Shown here in pieces: positions 1 to 9,431 of a stretch of 64,000 nt of DNA (the stretch's first letter is position 1; each line of letters opens with the position of its first letter). The notes below the pieces were generated by a model. The model was not told the origin of the DNA. It did not search any database and saw only the letters and a program-made list of their open reading frames with translations. This stretch comes from Berkiella sp964594635 (lineage in GTDB: Bacteria > Pseudomonadota > Gammaproteobacteria > Berkiellales > Berkiellaceae). The stretch lies in NCBI GenBank assembly GCA_964594635.1, contig CAZQMV010000004.1, positions 166,721 to 230,720 on the forward strand, read 5' to 3'. Made by a program: the position numbers and the translations under genes.

Positions 1-1
1 A

Positions 2-751
2 ATCGGCATGGTCGGAAGCCGTAACGCTTCACCACAAGGCAAAGAAAATGCGACCCAATTTGCTTATGCGCTTGCACGAGCAGGCATGGTTGTCACCAGT
101 GGGTTGGCTTTAGGCATTGATGCGGCAAGCCATGAAGGGGCGCTAAATGCAGAGAGTCGAACCATTGCGGTATTAGGAAACGGTTTAGACAAAGTCTATC
201 CCATCTCGCATCAATCACTTGCTAGGCGCATTGTTGTAAAGGGTGCGCTGGTTTCTGAATTCCCGATTGGCACCGATCCCAAGCCCGCTCACTTCCCAAG
301 ACGCAATCGTATTATTAGTGGCTTGTCCCTTGGCGTGCTAGTGGTAGAGTCCACTTTAAAGAGTGGTTCTTTGATAACGGCGAACTATGCTTTAGAACAG
401 GGGAAGGAAATTTTTGCCTTGCCAGGCTCTATTCATAACCCGATGGCAAAAGGGTGTAACCATTTGATCCGTCAGGGAGCAAAATGTGTTGAGAGCGTTC
501 AACATATTGTAGAAGAGCTCGCACTGAGCACGACAATCGTTCCTCAAGAAAAAAGACAGTTAACTAATATTGAAACTGAAAAAGGAGCATTTATTTCACA
601 TATTGAAGAAGTCTGTACCTCGATTGATAGCATTGTGATGAAATCAGGATTGACCGCGAAAGAGGTTTCCTCGATGCTATTAGAACTAGAGCTCCGGGGA
701 GCCATCGTATCGGTGCCGGGCGGTTACGTCCGAGTTGCAACGGGAGACTAA
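2..751 (+). CDS. dprA: DprA/Smf DNA-processing protein, 5'-truncated by window edge
   Basis: DprA binds single-stranded DNA taken up during natural transformation and loads RecA on it; it acts in the cytoplasm. The frame is open through the window edge, so the N-terminal SAM-like part is missing and the ATG at position 8 is internal. Visible are the Rossmann-like core (MVGSRNASPQG, then SGLALGIDAASHEGAL, then PRRNRIISGLS and ESTLKSGSLITANYALEQGK) and a C-terminal winged-helix region (IDSIVMKSGLTAKEVSSMLL). It is followed 2 bp later by smg and then topA, an order known from other gammaproteobacteria. Identification is firm; only the start is unknown. Confidence 0.95.
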   Translation: MGMVGSRNASPQGKENATQFAYALARAGMVVTSGLALGIDAASHEGALNAESRTIAVLGNGLDKVYPISHQSLARRIVVKGALVSEFPIGTDPKPAHFPRRNRIISGLSLGVLVVESTLKSGSLITANYALEQGKEIFALPGSIHNPMAKGCNHLIRQGAKCVESVQHIVEELALSTTIVPQEKRQLTNIETEKGAFISHIEEVCTSIDSIVMKSGLTAKEVSSMLLELELRGAIVSVPGGYVRVATGD

Positions 752-753
752 CC

Positions 754-1236
754 ATGAAAGCAAATGTCATAGAAGTATTGATGTTTTTATTTGATAACTA
801 TCTTAGTGTTAGTGAAGACACCTTGCTAGATGAGAAGTCCTTAACATGCGAATTGGAAGAAGCAGGCTTTGACGCAAAAGAAATAAGTCTTGCATTTGAT
901 TGGCTAGGAGAGTTAGCTGAGATAGAAAGACTAGCCGCTACCTTAGTGCAGAAGCCGGGTAATTCGATCCGTGTCTATGCACAAGAAGAACAGGCTAAGC
1001 TGGATATGGCATGCCGAGGTTACTTACATAACCTTGAAGCAATGGGCCTGTTAGACGCAACGGTTCGAGAAATTATCATTGACCGGGCAATGGCCATTGA
1101 AGCAGATAGTTTAAGTTTGCAGCAGTTTAAGCGCATTATCGGTCTTGTCATGCTGAATAAAGCACCCCAAGATGAAATGTTGCCATGGATAGAAGAATTA
1201 ATGAACGATGAGAAGGCCGATAGTGTCATTCACTAA
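754..1236 (+). CDS. smg: Smg family protein (DUF494)
   Basis: 160 aa, the usual length for Smg/DUF494, a small acidic cytoplasmic protein of uncertain molecular role that is encoded beside dprA in many gammaproteobacteria. The N-terminus (MKANVIEVLMFLFDNYL) and the run of acidic helices fit the family. It begins 2 bp after the dprA stop, so it is probably cotranscribed and translationally coupled, and topA follows after 39 bp. Function cannot be read from the sequence. Confidence 0.9.
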   Translation: MKANVIEVLMFLFDNYLSVSEDTLLDEKSLTCELEEAGFDAKEISLAFDWLGELAEIERLAATLVQKPGNSIRVYAQEEQAKLDMACRGYLHNLEAMGLLDATVREIIIDRAMAIEADSLSLQQFKRIIGLVMLNKAPQDEMLPWIEELMNDEKADSVIH

Positions 1237-1275
1237 GCGGTCTTAGGTGATTTTTAAAAAAGAGGTTGGGTTTCA

Positions 1276-3561
1276 ATGGTAAATCGTTTGGTCGTGGTTG
1301 AGTCTCCCGCCAAAGCCAAAACTATTAAAAAGTATTTGGGCAAAGGCTACCAGGTCTTGGCATCGTATGGCCATGTCCGCGATTTGTTGCCCAAAGAAGG
1401 CGCAGTCGACCCTACCAATGATTTTGCGATGAAGTATGTCGTCATCGAAAAAAACGCGAATCAGGTGAAAGCGATTGCTGATGCGTTAAAGAAAGTCGAT
1501 GAATTACTCTTAGCAACTGACCCTGATCGCGAAGGTGAGGCTATTGCCTTTCATCTATGCGAATTAATGAAAGAAAAGGGCTTGTTAAAAGACAAGCCGG
1601 TTCATCGTGTTGTGTTTCATGAAATTACCAAAACAGCGATCCTTGATGCGATTAATCATGCTCGAGATTTATCAATGGATTTGGTTAATGCACAACAAGC
1701 AAGACGCGCCCTGGATTACTTAGTGGGATTCAACTTATCGCCGCTTCTGTGGCGCAAGGTTCGTCCAGGATTGTCAGCGGGTCGGGTTCAAAGCCCTGCA
1801 TTGCGTATGATTGTGGAACGCGAACTTGAGATCGAAAAATTCATCGCCAGAGAATATTGGACGATAGAAGCCGATGTCACCAAAGAAGATCAACCCTTCT
1901 CTGCCAAACTCGTAGAGTTTTCAACTGAAAAACTCAAACAGTTTTCAGTGACAGATGGCGACCAAGCCAATCAAATCATTGTTGATTTGAAAAAAGCTGG
2001 CAAAGGTAAGCTAATTGTTAAACACATTGAGAAAAAGAAGCGCAAGAGAAATCCTTCTGCCCCCTTTACGACATCGACCTTACAGCAAGAAGCTTCGCGA
2101 AAGCTCGGTTTTGGTGCCGCACGCACCATGCGTATTGCTCAACAATTATATGAAGGTATTGATATTGGCGAAGGTGCTCAAGGTTTGATCACCTATATGA
2201 GAACCGACTCGGTTAACTTAGCCAGTGTCGCAGTTGAAGAAATTCGCCAAACCATTGAAACCCGTTTTGGTGCGGATGCTTTACCCGATACGCCGCACAC
2301 CTATAAAACCAAAGCGAAAAATGCTCAAGAAGCTCATGAAGCAATACGTCCGACCTCGGCGAGCTTGCATCCAGACGATATCAAACATGCACTGAGCGCC
2401 GATCAATACAAACTGTATAATTTAGTCTGGAAGCGAACGATTGCTTGTCAAATGATCCCGGCAACAATTGATACCGTTGCTGTTGATTTAGCTTGCGGTG
2501 AAGGACATTTATTTAGAGCCAATGGCTCGATCATTGCTATCCCAGGCTTCTTGCAAGTGTATGAAGAAGGCATCGACGATGCTAAGAAAGAAGATGGGGG
2601 TGGTAAAATGTTACCGCCGCTCAAAGAGGGTGATAGTTTGCCTATTTTAGAAATTCGTGGCGAGCAACACTTTACAGAGCCACCACCGCGATATTCTGAA
2701 GCAACCTTGGTTAAAACCATGGAAGAATATGGGATTGGTCGACCATCAACCTATGCAACCATTATCAGCACACTTCAACAGCGTGAATACGCGAATTTGG
2801 AAAACAAACGTTTTCATCCAACGGATGTGGGTCGAGTCGTTAATCGTTTTTTAACCACTTATTTTCAGCAATATGTGGATTATGGATTTACCGCACAGCT
2901 TGAAGACGAGCTTGATGAAGTATCACGTGGTGAAAAAGAATGGCGTCCAGTATTGCGTGAATTTTGGCAACCGTTTATTAATTTGGTAAAAGAAACTCAA
3001 GAAAACGTTCAGCGCAAAGATGTGACGCAAGAGCCGATTGAAGAAAAATGCCCGCAATGTAGCGGTCCCCTTTCTATTCGTTTAGGCAGAAGAGGGCGTT
3101 TTATTGGTTGTACCAATTATCCAGAATGCGATTACACGCGTAGCTTAGAAGATGGCGCAAGTAGTGACGCTGGGCCTGAAATTGTTGAAGGACGCTTATG
3201 TCCCACTTGCAATTCATCTCTACAAATCAAAAAGGGCAAGTACGGTAAATTTATTGGCTGTAGCAGTTATCCTGAATGTAAATTTATTGAACCCCTAGAG
3301 AAACCTGAAGATACCAACGTTCAATGCCCTTCTTGTAAAGAAGGGAGTATTTTAAAGCGCAAATCCCGCCAAGGAAAAATATTCTTTTCGTGCTCACGTT
3401 ACCCGGATTGTAAATATGCTTTATGGTACCAGCCGCAGAATGAGCCTTGCCCACTTTGTGCATGGCCGATCACGGCAATTAAAACCACAAAGAAAAATGG
3501 CACGGAAAGGGTTTGCCCACAACAAAGTTGTAAGTTCTCTGAACCTTACGACGAAACGTAG
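1276..3561 (+). CDS. topA: DNA topoisomerase I (omega protein)
   Basis: Type IA topoisomerase that relaxes negative supercoils by cutting one strand. The TOPRIM domain is at the N-terminus (VVESPAKAKTI, then DPDREGEAIAFHL). The active-site tyrosine is Tyr307 in ITYMRTDS. The C-terminal part carries four zinc-ribbon-like units, each opening with CPxC: three keep the full four-cysteine pattern with paired Y-P-x-C motifs, and the last is more divergent. At 761 aa it is shorter than the E. coli enzyme. The start ATG follows an AGAGG-type site. The gene sits directly after dprA-smg, as in related genomes. Confidence 0.97.
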   Translation: MVNRLVVVESPAKAKTIKKYLGKGYQVLASYGHVRDLLPKEGAVDPTNDFAMKYVVIEKNANQVKAIADALKKVDELLLATDPDREGEAIAFHLCELMKEKGLLKDKPVHRVVFHEITKTAILDAINHARDLSMDLVNAQQARRALDYLVGFNLSPLLWRKVRPGLSAGRVQSPALRMIVERELEIEKFIAREYWTIEADVTKEDQPFSAKLVEFSTEKLKQFSVTDGDQANQIIVDLKKAGKGKLIVKHIEKKKRKRNPSAPFTTSTLQQEASRKLGFGAARTMRIAQQLYEGIDIGEGAQGLITYMRTDSVNLASVAVEEIRQTIETRFGADALPDTPHTYKTKAKNAQEAHEAIRPTSASLHPDDIKHALSADQYKLYNLVWKRTIACQMIPATIDTVAVDLACGEGHLFRANGSIIAIPGFLQVYEEGIDDAKKEDGGGKMLPPLKEGDSLPILEIRGEQHFTEPPPRYSEATLVKTMEEYGIGRPSTYATIISTLQQREYANLENKRFHPTDVGRVVNRFLTTYFQQYVDYGFTAQLEDELDEVSRGEKEWRPVLREFWQPFINLVKETQENVQRKDVTQEPIEEKCPQCSGPLSIRLGRRGRFIGCTNYPECDYTRSLEDGASSDAGPEIVEGRLCPTCNSSLQIKKGKYGKFIGCSSYPECKFIEPLEKPEDTNVQCPSCKEGSILKRKSRQGKIFFSCSRYPDCKYALWYQPQNEPCPLCAWPITAIKTTKKNGTERVCPQQSCKFSEPYDET

Positions 3562-3598
3562 TATTTATATTTGCTAATGACATCATGAGAGATTTTGT

Positions 3599-4105
3599 AT
3601 GAATAAACCTTTTGTTGCTATTTTAATGGGCTCCGATAGCGATTTGCCTGTGATGCAAAGCACAGTTGATACACTAAAATCGTTAGACATACCTTTTGAA
3701 ATTCGTGTGTCTTCTGCCCATCGCACGCCTTCACAAACCCAACAATATGTATTAGATGCAGATAAACGTGGTTGTGCGGTTTTCATTTGTGCGGCAGGCC
3801 TTGCTGCACATTTGGCGGGATTCGTCGCGGCGCATACCATTAAGCCAGTCATTGGTGTACCCATGGATGGTGGCAGCTTACAAGGGATGGATGCTTTATT
3901 ATCGACAGTGCAAATGCCAGGCGGCATACCGGTTGCTTGTGTTGCCATTGGCAAACCCGGCGCGCAAAACGCGGGATTTTTAAGTGCTCAAATGATTGCT
4001 TTACAAGACGGATCCATTGCGAAACGCCTACTCGATCTACGGACTGAAAATGCAGATAAGATCATGAGCAAAAATAAAGCGCTACAGGAAAAGCTGGGCG
4101 TATAA
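3599..4105 (+). CDS. purE: N5-carboxyaminoimidazole ribonucleotide mutase (PurE)
   Basis: Purine biosynthesis step that interconverts N5-CAIR and CAIR. The class I signature is clear: MGSDSDLPVM near the N-terminus, then SAHRTP and a glycine-rich core with IKPVIGVPM. Length 168 aa is typical. The usual partner purK, which makes N5-CAIR, is not adjacent: the next gene is hemF, whose ATG overlaps the purE stop by one base (TAATG), so the two are translationally coupled. purK may lie elsewhere. Confidence 0.95.
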   Translation: MNKPFVAILMGSDSDLPVMQSTVDTLKSLDIPFEIRVSSAHRTPSQTQQYVLDADKRGCAVFICAAGLAAHLAGFVAAHTIKPVIGVPMDGGSLQGMDALLSTVQMPGGIPVACVAIGKPGAQNAGFLSAQMIALQDGSIAKRLLDLRTENADKIMSKNKALQEKLGV

Positions 4106-5013
4106 TGCAGTTGGATGTAAAGCAGTATTTATTAGCGCTGCAAAATTCGTTATGTGATGAGATACAGGCTTATGAGCCATCAACAATACATCAAGATGAA
4201 TGGCAGCGACCAGGTGGTGGCGGTGGTATTACCAGAGTACTGCGTCATGGCAAAGTCTTTGATAGTGCAGGCGTCAATTTTTCGCATGTGATGGGCGAAA
4301 ATTTACCACCCTCAGCAACCAATCATCGTCCGGAGCTGGCAGGTCGCCAATTTGAAGCCATGGGTGTTTCATCAGTGATTCACCCTGTTAATCCGTTTGT
4401 GCCAACTTGTCATATGAATGTGCGCTTTTTTATTGCTTTAAAAGAAAACAGCGCGCCCATCTGGTGGTTTGGAGGCGGATTTGATCTCACACCTTATTAC
4501 CCTATTCATGAAGATGTTATTCATTGGCACCAACAAGCCAAAAAAGCTTGCACACCGTTTAGCGATAATATTTATGCTGAATATAAAGCTTGGGCAGACA
4601 AGTATTTTTATCTACCACACCGCAATGAAACCCGTGGCGTGGGTGGTTTATTTTTTGATGATCTCAATACCGAGACTTTTGGTTGGGACTTTGCTAAGTG
4701 TTTTAGTTTTTTACAATCGGTTGGGAATGGTTTTTGGCAGGCTTATGGTCCGATATTAGCAAAACGTTATCAAATGCCCTTTTCGCAAGCTGAACAAGAT
4801 TTTCAACGGTACCGACGAGGTCGTTATGTTGAATTTAACTTAGTGTACGATCGAGGCACACTGTTTGGTTTACAATCAGGAGGGCGTACTGAATCGATTT
4901 TGATGTCGCTCCCCCCACAAGTTTCCTTTGAATACCAATGGGCACCAAAACCTGGTTCACAAGAAGCCCGTTTATATGAGCATTATTTGCAACCTCAAGA
5001 TTGGTTGGTGTAA
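4105..5013 (+). CDS. hemF: Aerobic coproporphyrinogen III oxidase
   Basis: Oxygen-dependent oxidative decarboxylation of coproporphyrinogen III to protoporphyrinogen IX in haem synthesis. The 302-aa protein carries the family's conserved blocks: a glycine-rich RPGGGGGITRVL, then FDSAGVNFSHV, PTCHMNVRFF, WWFGGGFDLTPYY, and near the C-terminus RRGRYVEFNLVYDRGT. Full length. It overlaps purE by one base, so an operon is likely. No anaerobic hemN is seen nearby. Confidence 0.96.
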   Translation: MQLDVKQYLLALQNSLCDEIQAYEPSTIHQDEWQRPGGGGGITRVLRHGKVFDSAGVNFSHVMGENLPPSATNHRPELAGRQFEAMGVSSVIHPVNPFVPTCHMNVRFFIALKENSAPIWWFGGGFDLTPYYPIHEDVIHWHQQAKKACTPFSDNIYAEYKAWADKYFYLPHRNETRGVGGLFFDDLNTETFGWDFAKCFSFLQSVGNGFWQAYGPILAKRYQMPFSQAEQDFQRYRRGRYVEFNLVYDRGTLFGLQSGGRTESILMSLPPQVSFEYQWAPKPGSQEARLYEHYLQPQDWLV

Positions 5014-5213
5014 ACAACTCCATAAAGTTAGTTATTAGACTAATGTTGTTATTTATCCGTTTGTCTGAAACCAACACGCTTTAAGCCCTTTTAACACATT
5101 TTGCTTTGCACATTGAATGCGCATTTGTTTACAATCGCTTCCTATTTTTAAAATCTGTATCATTCACAGGAAAAATAACGTAAAGGAGGATAAAAGCCTA
5201 GAGGTCTCATTTT

Positions 5214-7892
5214 ATGAAGTATATTGATTATGTTAACGATTGGTTTGCACTTTATATTAACCCTGTTGATTATGAAGGCAAAGCCGACCAGTTTACTCAA
5301 CACATTTTCCAAACATTACCCTTTCTGGATAAATTGCCTAAAAACGCTGAATATAACAGTCTCGTCGAAGTGATCACACTCAATAGCCAAATTCTGATCC
5401 AAATTATTGAAGAAGACAATCCAAAAGATGCATCCGCTGCTTTTATCAATTTAAAAGAACAAATTACTCGCTTAAAAAATCATGTTAAACACTATGCGTT
5501 AAATCATTTTAATGATCTTTTCCAGCAAGACCACTTCTATACGAAGCTTCAGGAGTACATCAATAGTACAGTGACAGTATTATCTGTGAACGAATGGCGT
5601 GCGCTGCAAGAAAGCTATGTTGATCACAAAATTGAAGAGCTTTCATTAGCATTAACGATTAAGCTTGCCAATGAAGCTCACATGCCCGATCTTGTCACTC
5701 AAACCGAATTAGATAAGCTGTCTATTGAAGAAGATAAAATTCGTTTTTTGGGTAAGGTGCGTTCTATTATTTTAGGATCCAATAGCGGTGCGACTGAATT
5801 AAAAAGTAACATGGAAGCAAAAATATTAACTTTTTGTGACTATGTCGAAAAGAACACAGCGTTTAAGCAAAAATATGATAAACGAGGAATGCGTCAAGTT
5901 GTTGCTCAATTTCTCAAGCAACATTTTGCTGACATAAAAACATTAGAAAAAATTAATAATGATATTAAAGTGAATCAAATAAGTTTACAAAGCTTATTGA
6001 GACAAGAAAAATTAAAGCACCGAAGTCCCAAAAATTTGGAAATAATCCAACAACAAATAACCAGCATCAAGCAAAAATTAGCAACCAATCAAGCACTTTA
6101 TGACAATCGACAAAGAGAGTTTGAGGCAGCATTGCTGGCTTTTTATCAAACCGTATTACGTTCGCCGCTGGATGAGAAATTTCAAGAAGTTATCAGCTTA
6201 TTTCAGCTAGCTCCCTTTTTATCAAGATCAGAAAGTGAGGGTTTTTTACAAAGAACCGCTGGTTTATTTAAGCTATTTGCTGCGACGGTAGACACCTTTT
6301 TACCCTCAGAAATGGATCTGCAATTAGGCATGCTCGGGGTTGCTGCAGGTGCTTTTGTCATCGGCACGGGACCCATAGGAATGAGTGTTGGATTAGGAGT
6401 AGGGATTGCAGCGGTAAAAACCAACCAAACGGTCATAAGGCTTGCCCATGAAACCAAGCAAGAATGGCACGCATGCTTGGAGGCATTATATGGTAAATTT
6501 ACAGCAATTTATAAAAGTGCAGCATGTAAAGTCAATCAAGAGATCAAGCGTATTTGTGATAATGATGCAACCAAAGCTGCTGTGATTAACGCTTTTTATG
6601 TGCGTCAGCTTTTTGAATATGATTTAAAAATTGCAAGTGAAACAAAAGACCCTGAAAATACACAATTAAAAAAAGAGAAAGCACAATTTGAAAAGCACTA
6701 TCAACAGCTAAGAAATGGCCAAGTCAAATCAAAAGATTTTTGGGAAAACAATTTTAAACAAGATATTGCAATATGTGTTCACAATTTGCAGCGTTTACAA
6801 CAGATCCATACTAATGCCTACTTTATGTGCTTATATGAAGAACTGAATGGCCAACCCATAAGATCACAGCGTGATTTTCATCAAAACAGATTAACTGGGA
6901 TCTTGGAAGCGTTAAAAGAACTTAGTTTATTAGCGAGTAAAAATAAGTGGCAAAAATTCCGAGAACAAAATATTGCAGCTTTGCGAGGGTTATTAAAAAC
7001 ACCATTCGATTTTACATTTGAAGATCATGTCAATCGCTTCGTTTGTCATCATTCACCCTTGCATATCCTTTTTTGGTTGCGTGAACAAGCCACGGATCCT
7101 CGGAAAATATTAGCACAGCCTTTGCCTTCATTTGAGAATAAAACATTTTGGCACTTACTAGCAGAGCGAGAAGACGGTGCCGATCTCATGCAACAAATGC
7201 TCAACTTAGAAGAGGTTGCTCCTCCTCAAAGAGCCAGCGCTAAATTGATTCAAAAATGTTGGCATTTCATCGCTTCCGTTAAAAACAAAGCGCTCTTTGA
7301 TCCTGATTGCATTTATCAAGAGATGAATCCACTGGCTTATGCATATCAACAAGGCAATACTGCGTTGCTTCGAGTCTATCTTCAAGAAGTCCTGCAACAC
7401 CCCAATCAGGTTAAGGCAATAGGATTAAAAAAATTGTTTCAATTTATGATAACAACGCATCCACAAGTGATACCGTTAATAGAAGCCATAAAACCCAACG
7501 GTGTCGAAGCCTTGGCAGCTGCACTACCCTTCTATCAAAAAGCAAGCATTCAACTTGGCATAATGGCGGCTCTCACAATGTACACCCTTAAAGAAGGATC
7601 ATTGCCACAAGGAAAAGGACAATGGCAGCATTTTCTATTGGAATTAAAGCAAGATCACAGTGCTTATATTCAAGTCGAAAGTTTAAGGGATTATCAAAGC
7701 AAACAAATGGATGATCTTGTGCTGTTACTTGCGCATGAGCGTACTTTACCCCCGCAATTAGAGCCGCAACTTGAAGCACAGCCTCCCACGTTGCTGATTC
7801 AGTATCAAGCGCCCACACAACAGCTGGTCGCAGTTGTTAAGGCAAAGACCGCGATTAGAACCCGTAAGAAGAAAGGCTTACCCACCGCCTAA
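5214..7892 (+). CDS. Large orphan protein, possible secreted effector
   Basis: 892 aa, not recognised. A good ribosome site (AGGTCT region, with GGAGG further upstream) precedes the ATG. The first ~350 residues are lysine/glutamate-rich and look helical, including likely coiled coil around residues 230-310. Around residues 370-405 is a glycine/alanine-rich hydrophobic stretch (LGVAAGAFVIGTGPIG...) that could insert in or lie on a membrane. From about 610 to 750, phrases such as SPLHILFWLRE, FWHLLAERE and NPLAYAYQQGNTALLRVYL resemble weak ankyrin-type helical repeats. The C-terminus is basic (RTRKKKGLPTA). There is no signal peptide. The size, the ankyrin-like tail and the lack of relatives recall Legionellales Dot/Icm substrates, but that is inference. 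Confidence 0.7.
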   Translation: MKYIDYVNDWFALYINPVDYEGKADQFTQHIFQTLPFLDKLPKNAEYNSLVEVITLNSQILIQIIEEDNPKDASAAFINLKEQITRLKNHVKHYALNHFNDLFQQDHFYTKLQEYINSTVTVLSVNEWRALQESYVDHKIEELSLALTIKLANEAHMPDLVTQTELDKLSIEEDKIRFLGKVRSIILGSNSGATELKSNMEAKILTFCDYVEKNTAFKQKYDKRGMRQVVAQFLKQHFADIKTLEKINNDIKVNQISLQSLLRQEKLKHRSPKNLEIIQQQITSIKQKLATNQALYDNRQREFEAALLAFYQTVLRSPLDEKFQEVISLFQLAPFLSRSESEGFLQRTAGLFKLFAATVDTFLPSEMDLQLGMLGVAAGAFVIGTGPIGMSVGLGVGIAAVKTNQTVIRLAHETKQEWHACLEALYGKFTAIYKSAACKVNQEIKRICDNDATKAAVINAFYVRQLFEYDLKIASETKDPENTQLKKEKAQFEKHYQQLRNGQVKSKDFWENNFKQDIAICVHNLQRLQQIHTNAYFMCLYEELNGQPIRSQRDFHQNRLTGILEALKELSLLASKNKWQKFREQNIAALRGLLKTPFDFTFEDHVNRFVCHHSPLHILFWLREQATDPRKILAQPLPSFENKTFWHLLAEREDGADLMQQMLNLEEVAPPQRASAKLIQKCWHFIASVKNKALFDPDCIYQEMNPLAYAYQQGNTALLRVYLQEVLQHPNQVKAIGLKKLFQFMITTHPQVIPLIEAIKPNGVEALAAALPFYQKASIQLGIMAALTMYTLKEGSLPQGKGQWQHFLLELKQDHSAYIQVESLRDYQSKQMDDLVLLLAHERTLPPQLEPQLEAQPPTLLIQYQAPTQQLVAVVKAKTAIRTRKKKGLPTA

Positions 7893-7967
7893 TTTGGCCT
7901 ATAGGGGTGTGCAGTTGCATCAATGACAATAAATGCGTTATCTTTGCTTTATTTCACAGGAAATGTG

Positions 7968-8774
7968 ATGAGCCGATTCGCTGTCTTTGGATCTCCGATT
8001 GATCATAGTTTGTCACCCCAAATTCATGAAGCTTTTGCTTTACAATTTGGTATTGCGCTAACGTATGAGCGCATACTGACAGAGCAAGGCGGGCTTAAAA
8101 GTGCTTTGGCAGCATTTCAAAAAATCGGTGGAAAGGGTGCTAACATTACCCTGCCCTTAAAGCATGAAGCCTTTATGCTGTGCGAACATTTATCAATCAG
8201 TGCTCAAAAAGCCAAGGCCGTGAATACGATTGGTTGGAATGAGCAAGGCGAGCTCTGGGGTGATAACACGGATGGCGAAGGGTTGATTCAAGATTTAAGG
8301 CATAACCACCAATTAGTCTTAGCAAACAAAAGAATTTTGCTGTTAGGCGCAGGGGGGGCAGCAGCTGGGATTTTATCGCCGCTTCTCGCTTTTTCGCCAA
8401 CCTTAGTGATTGTCAATCGGGATGTCATAAGAGCCAATAGCTTGTTAACGGCACATCCAGCATTAAAAGCCATGAGCTATGAGATGCTAGCCAATAGTAA
8501 CGAGGCACCGTTTGATTATATTATTAATGCAACTGCCGCAAGCCTACAGGCGATTGTTCCGCCGCTTGATCCGCGTTTTTTGAAAGAAGCCTGTTGCATT
8601 GACTTAGCGTATCAGCAAAAACCCCTCACGCCTTTTTTAGCATGGGCTAACGATCATGGCGCGAGTCAGTTGATTGATGGCCTGGGCATGCTCGTTGAGC
8701 AAGCAGCGCTAGGATTTTCGCTTTGGCATGGTCAAACACCCAACACGCAAGCGGTTATTTCACAGCTTCGCTAA
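7968..8774 (+). CDS. aroE: Shikimate dehydrogenase
   Basis: NADP-dependent reduction of 3-dehydroshikimate to shikimate in aromatic amino-acid synthesis. The ATG at 7968 was chosen over the upstream in-frame start at 7923 because AGGA lies 7 bases before it and the family N-terminus begins there (MSRFAVFGSPIDHSLSP). Substrate residues are in SLSP, NITLPLK and DNTDGEG, and the dinucleotide loop is LLGAGGAAAG. 268 aa is typical. The 3' end overlaps the convergent neighbour by 20 bp. Confidence 0.95.
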   Translation: MSRFAVFGSPIDHSLSPQIHEAFALQFGIALTYERILTEQGGLKSALAAFQKIGGKGANITLPLKHEAFMLCEHLSISAQKAKAVNTIGWNEQGELWGDNTDGEGLIQDLRHNHQLVLANKRILLLGAGGAAAGILSPLLAFSPTLVIVNRDVIRANSLLTAHPALKAMSYEMLANSNEAPFDYIINATAASLQAIVPPLDPRFLKEACCIDLAYQQKPLTPFLAWANDHGASQLIDGLGMLVEQAALGFSLWHGQTPNTQAVISQLR

Positions 8775-9294
8775 GGTAAACATTTTTGAGTTTAACATAA
8801 GTACTTGCGCTATAACGTATAAAGGCTATTTCTTCTTTTGTTAGTGGACGTTTTTTAATCGCAGGGCTGCCAACCCATAAATAACCGCTTTCACAAATTT
8901 TTCCAGGTCCTACTAAACTGCCTGCCCCTAAAATCACCTCTGATTCAATTGTTGCGCCATCCATCACAATGCTGCCCATGCCGATCAAACAAGCATCCAG
9001 GATCGTGCAACCATGTAAGATAGCTTTGTGTCCTATTGTCACATCGCTACCAATCGTTAATGGGAAACCCTGAGGATTAAACTCACCGGCGTGGGTAATG
9101 TGTAATACACAACCATCTTGCACACTGGTGCGATTGCCTATTTGGATACGATGCATGTCGCCACGGATAGATGCAAAGGGCCAAATGGAACAATCATCTC
9201 CAATGCTGACTTGTCCAATAATCACAGCCGCATCATCCACATAAGTACGATTGCCGATCTTTGGAAGGTGTGTAAGGTAAGGACGGATGGTCAT
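8755..9294 (-). CDS. yrdA: Gamma-carbonic-anhydrase-like hexapeptide protein (YrdA family)
   Basis: 179 aa, left-handed beta-helix protein built of hexapeptide repeats (I-G-x-x-x runs from about residue 15 to 150). Histidines in the positions that bind metal in this family are visible in VLHITHAG and IGHKAILHGC. Members bind zinc or iron; some are carbonic anhydrases and others have no known activity. It is transcribed against aroE with a 20-bp tail overlap. YrdA-type genes lie near aroE in several gammaproteobacteria, which fits. Confidence 0.9.
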   Translation of the reverse strand: MTIRPYLTHLPKIGNRTYVDDAAVIIGQVSIGDDCSIWPFASIRGDMHRIQIGNRTSVQDGCVLHITHAGEFNPQGFPLTIGSDVTIGHKAILHGCTILDACLIGMGSIVMDGATIESEVILGAGSLVGPGKICESGYLWVGSPAIKKRPLTKEEIAFIRYSASTYVKLKNVYLSEAVK

Positions 9295-9431
9295 AGGCTG
9301 TTAATCCTCTACTGATAGGACTGATAGTATAACGCAAAGCGTGTTTTAAGAGTGGTCACAAAGCGCTAGAATGAGAAAGAAATGAAGTGTAAATTATGTG
9401 TAAAACAACTAACCTATAGGCAAACCCCTTC

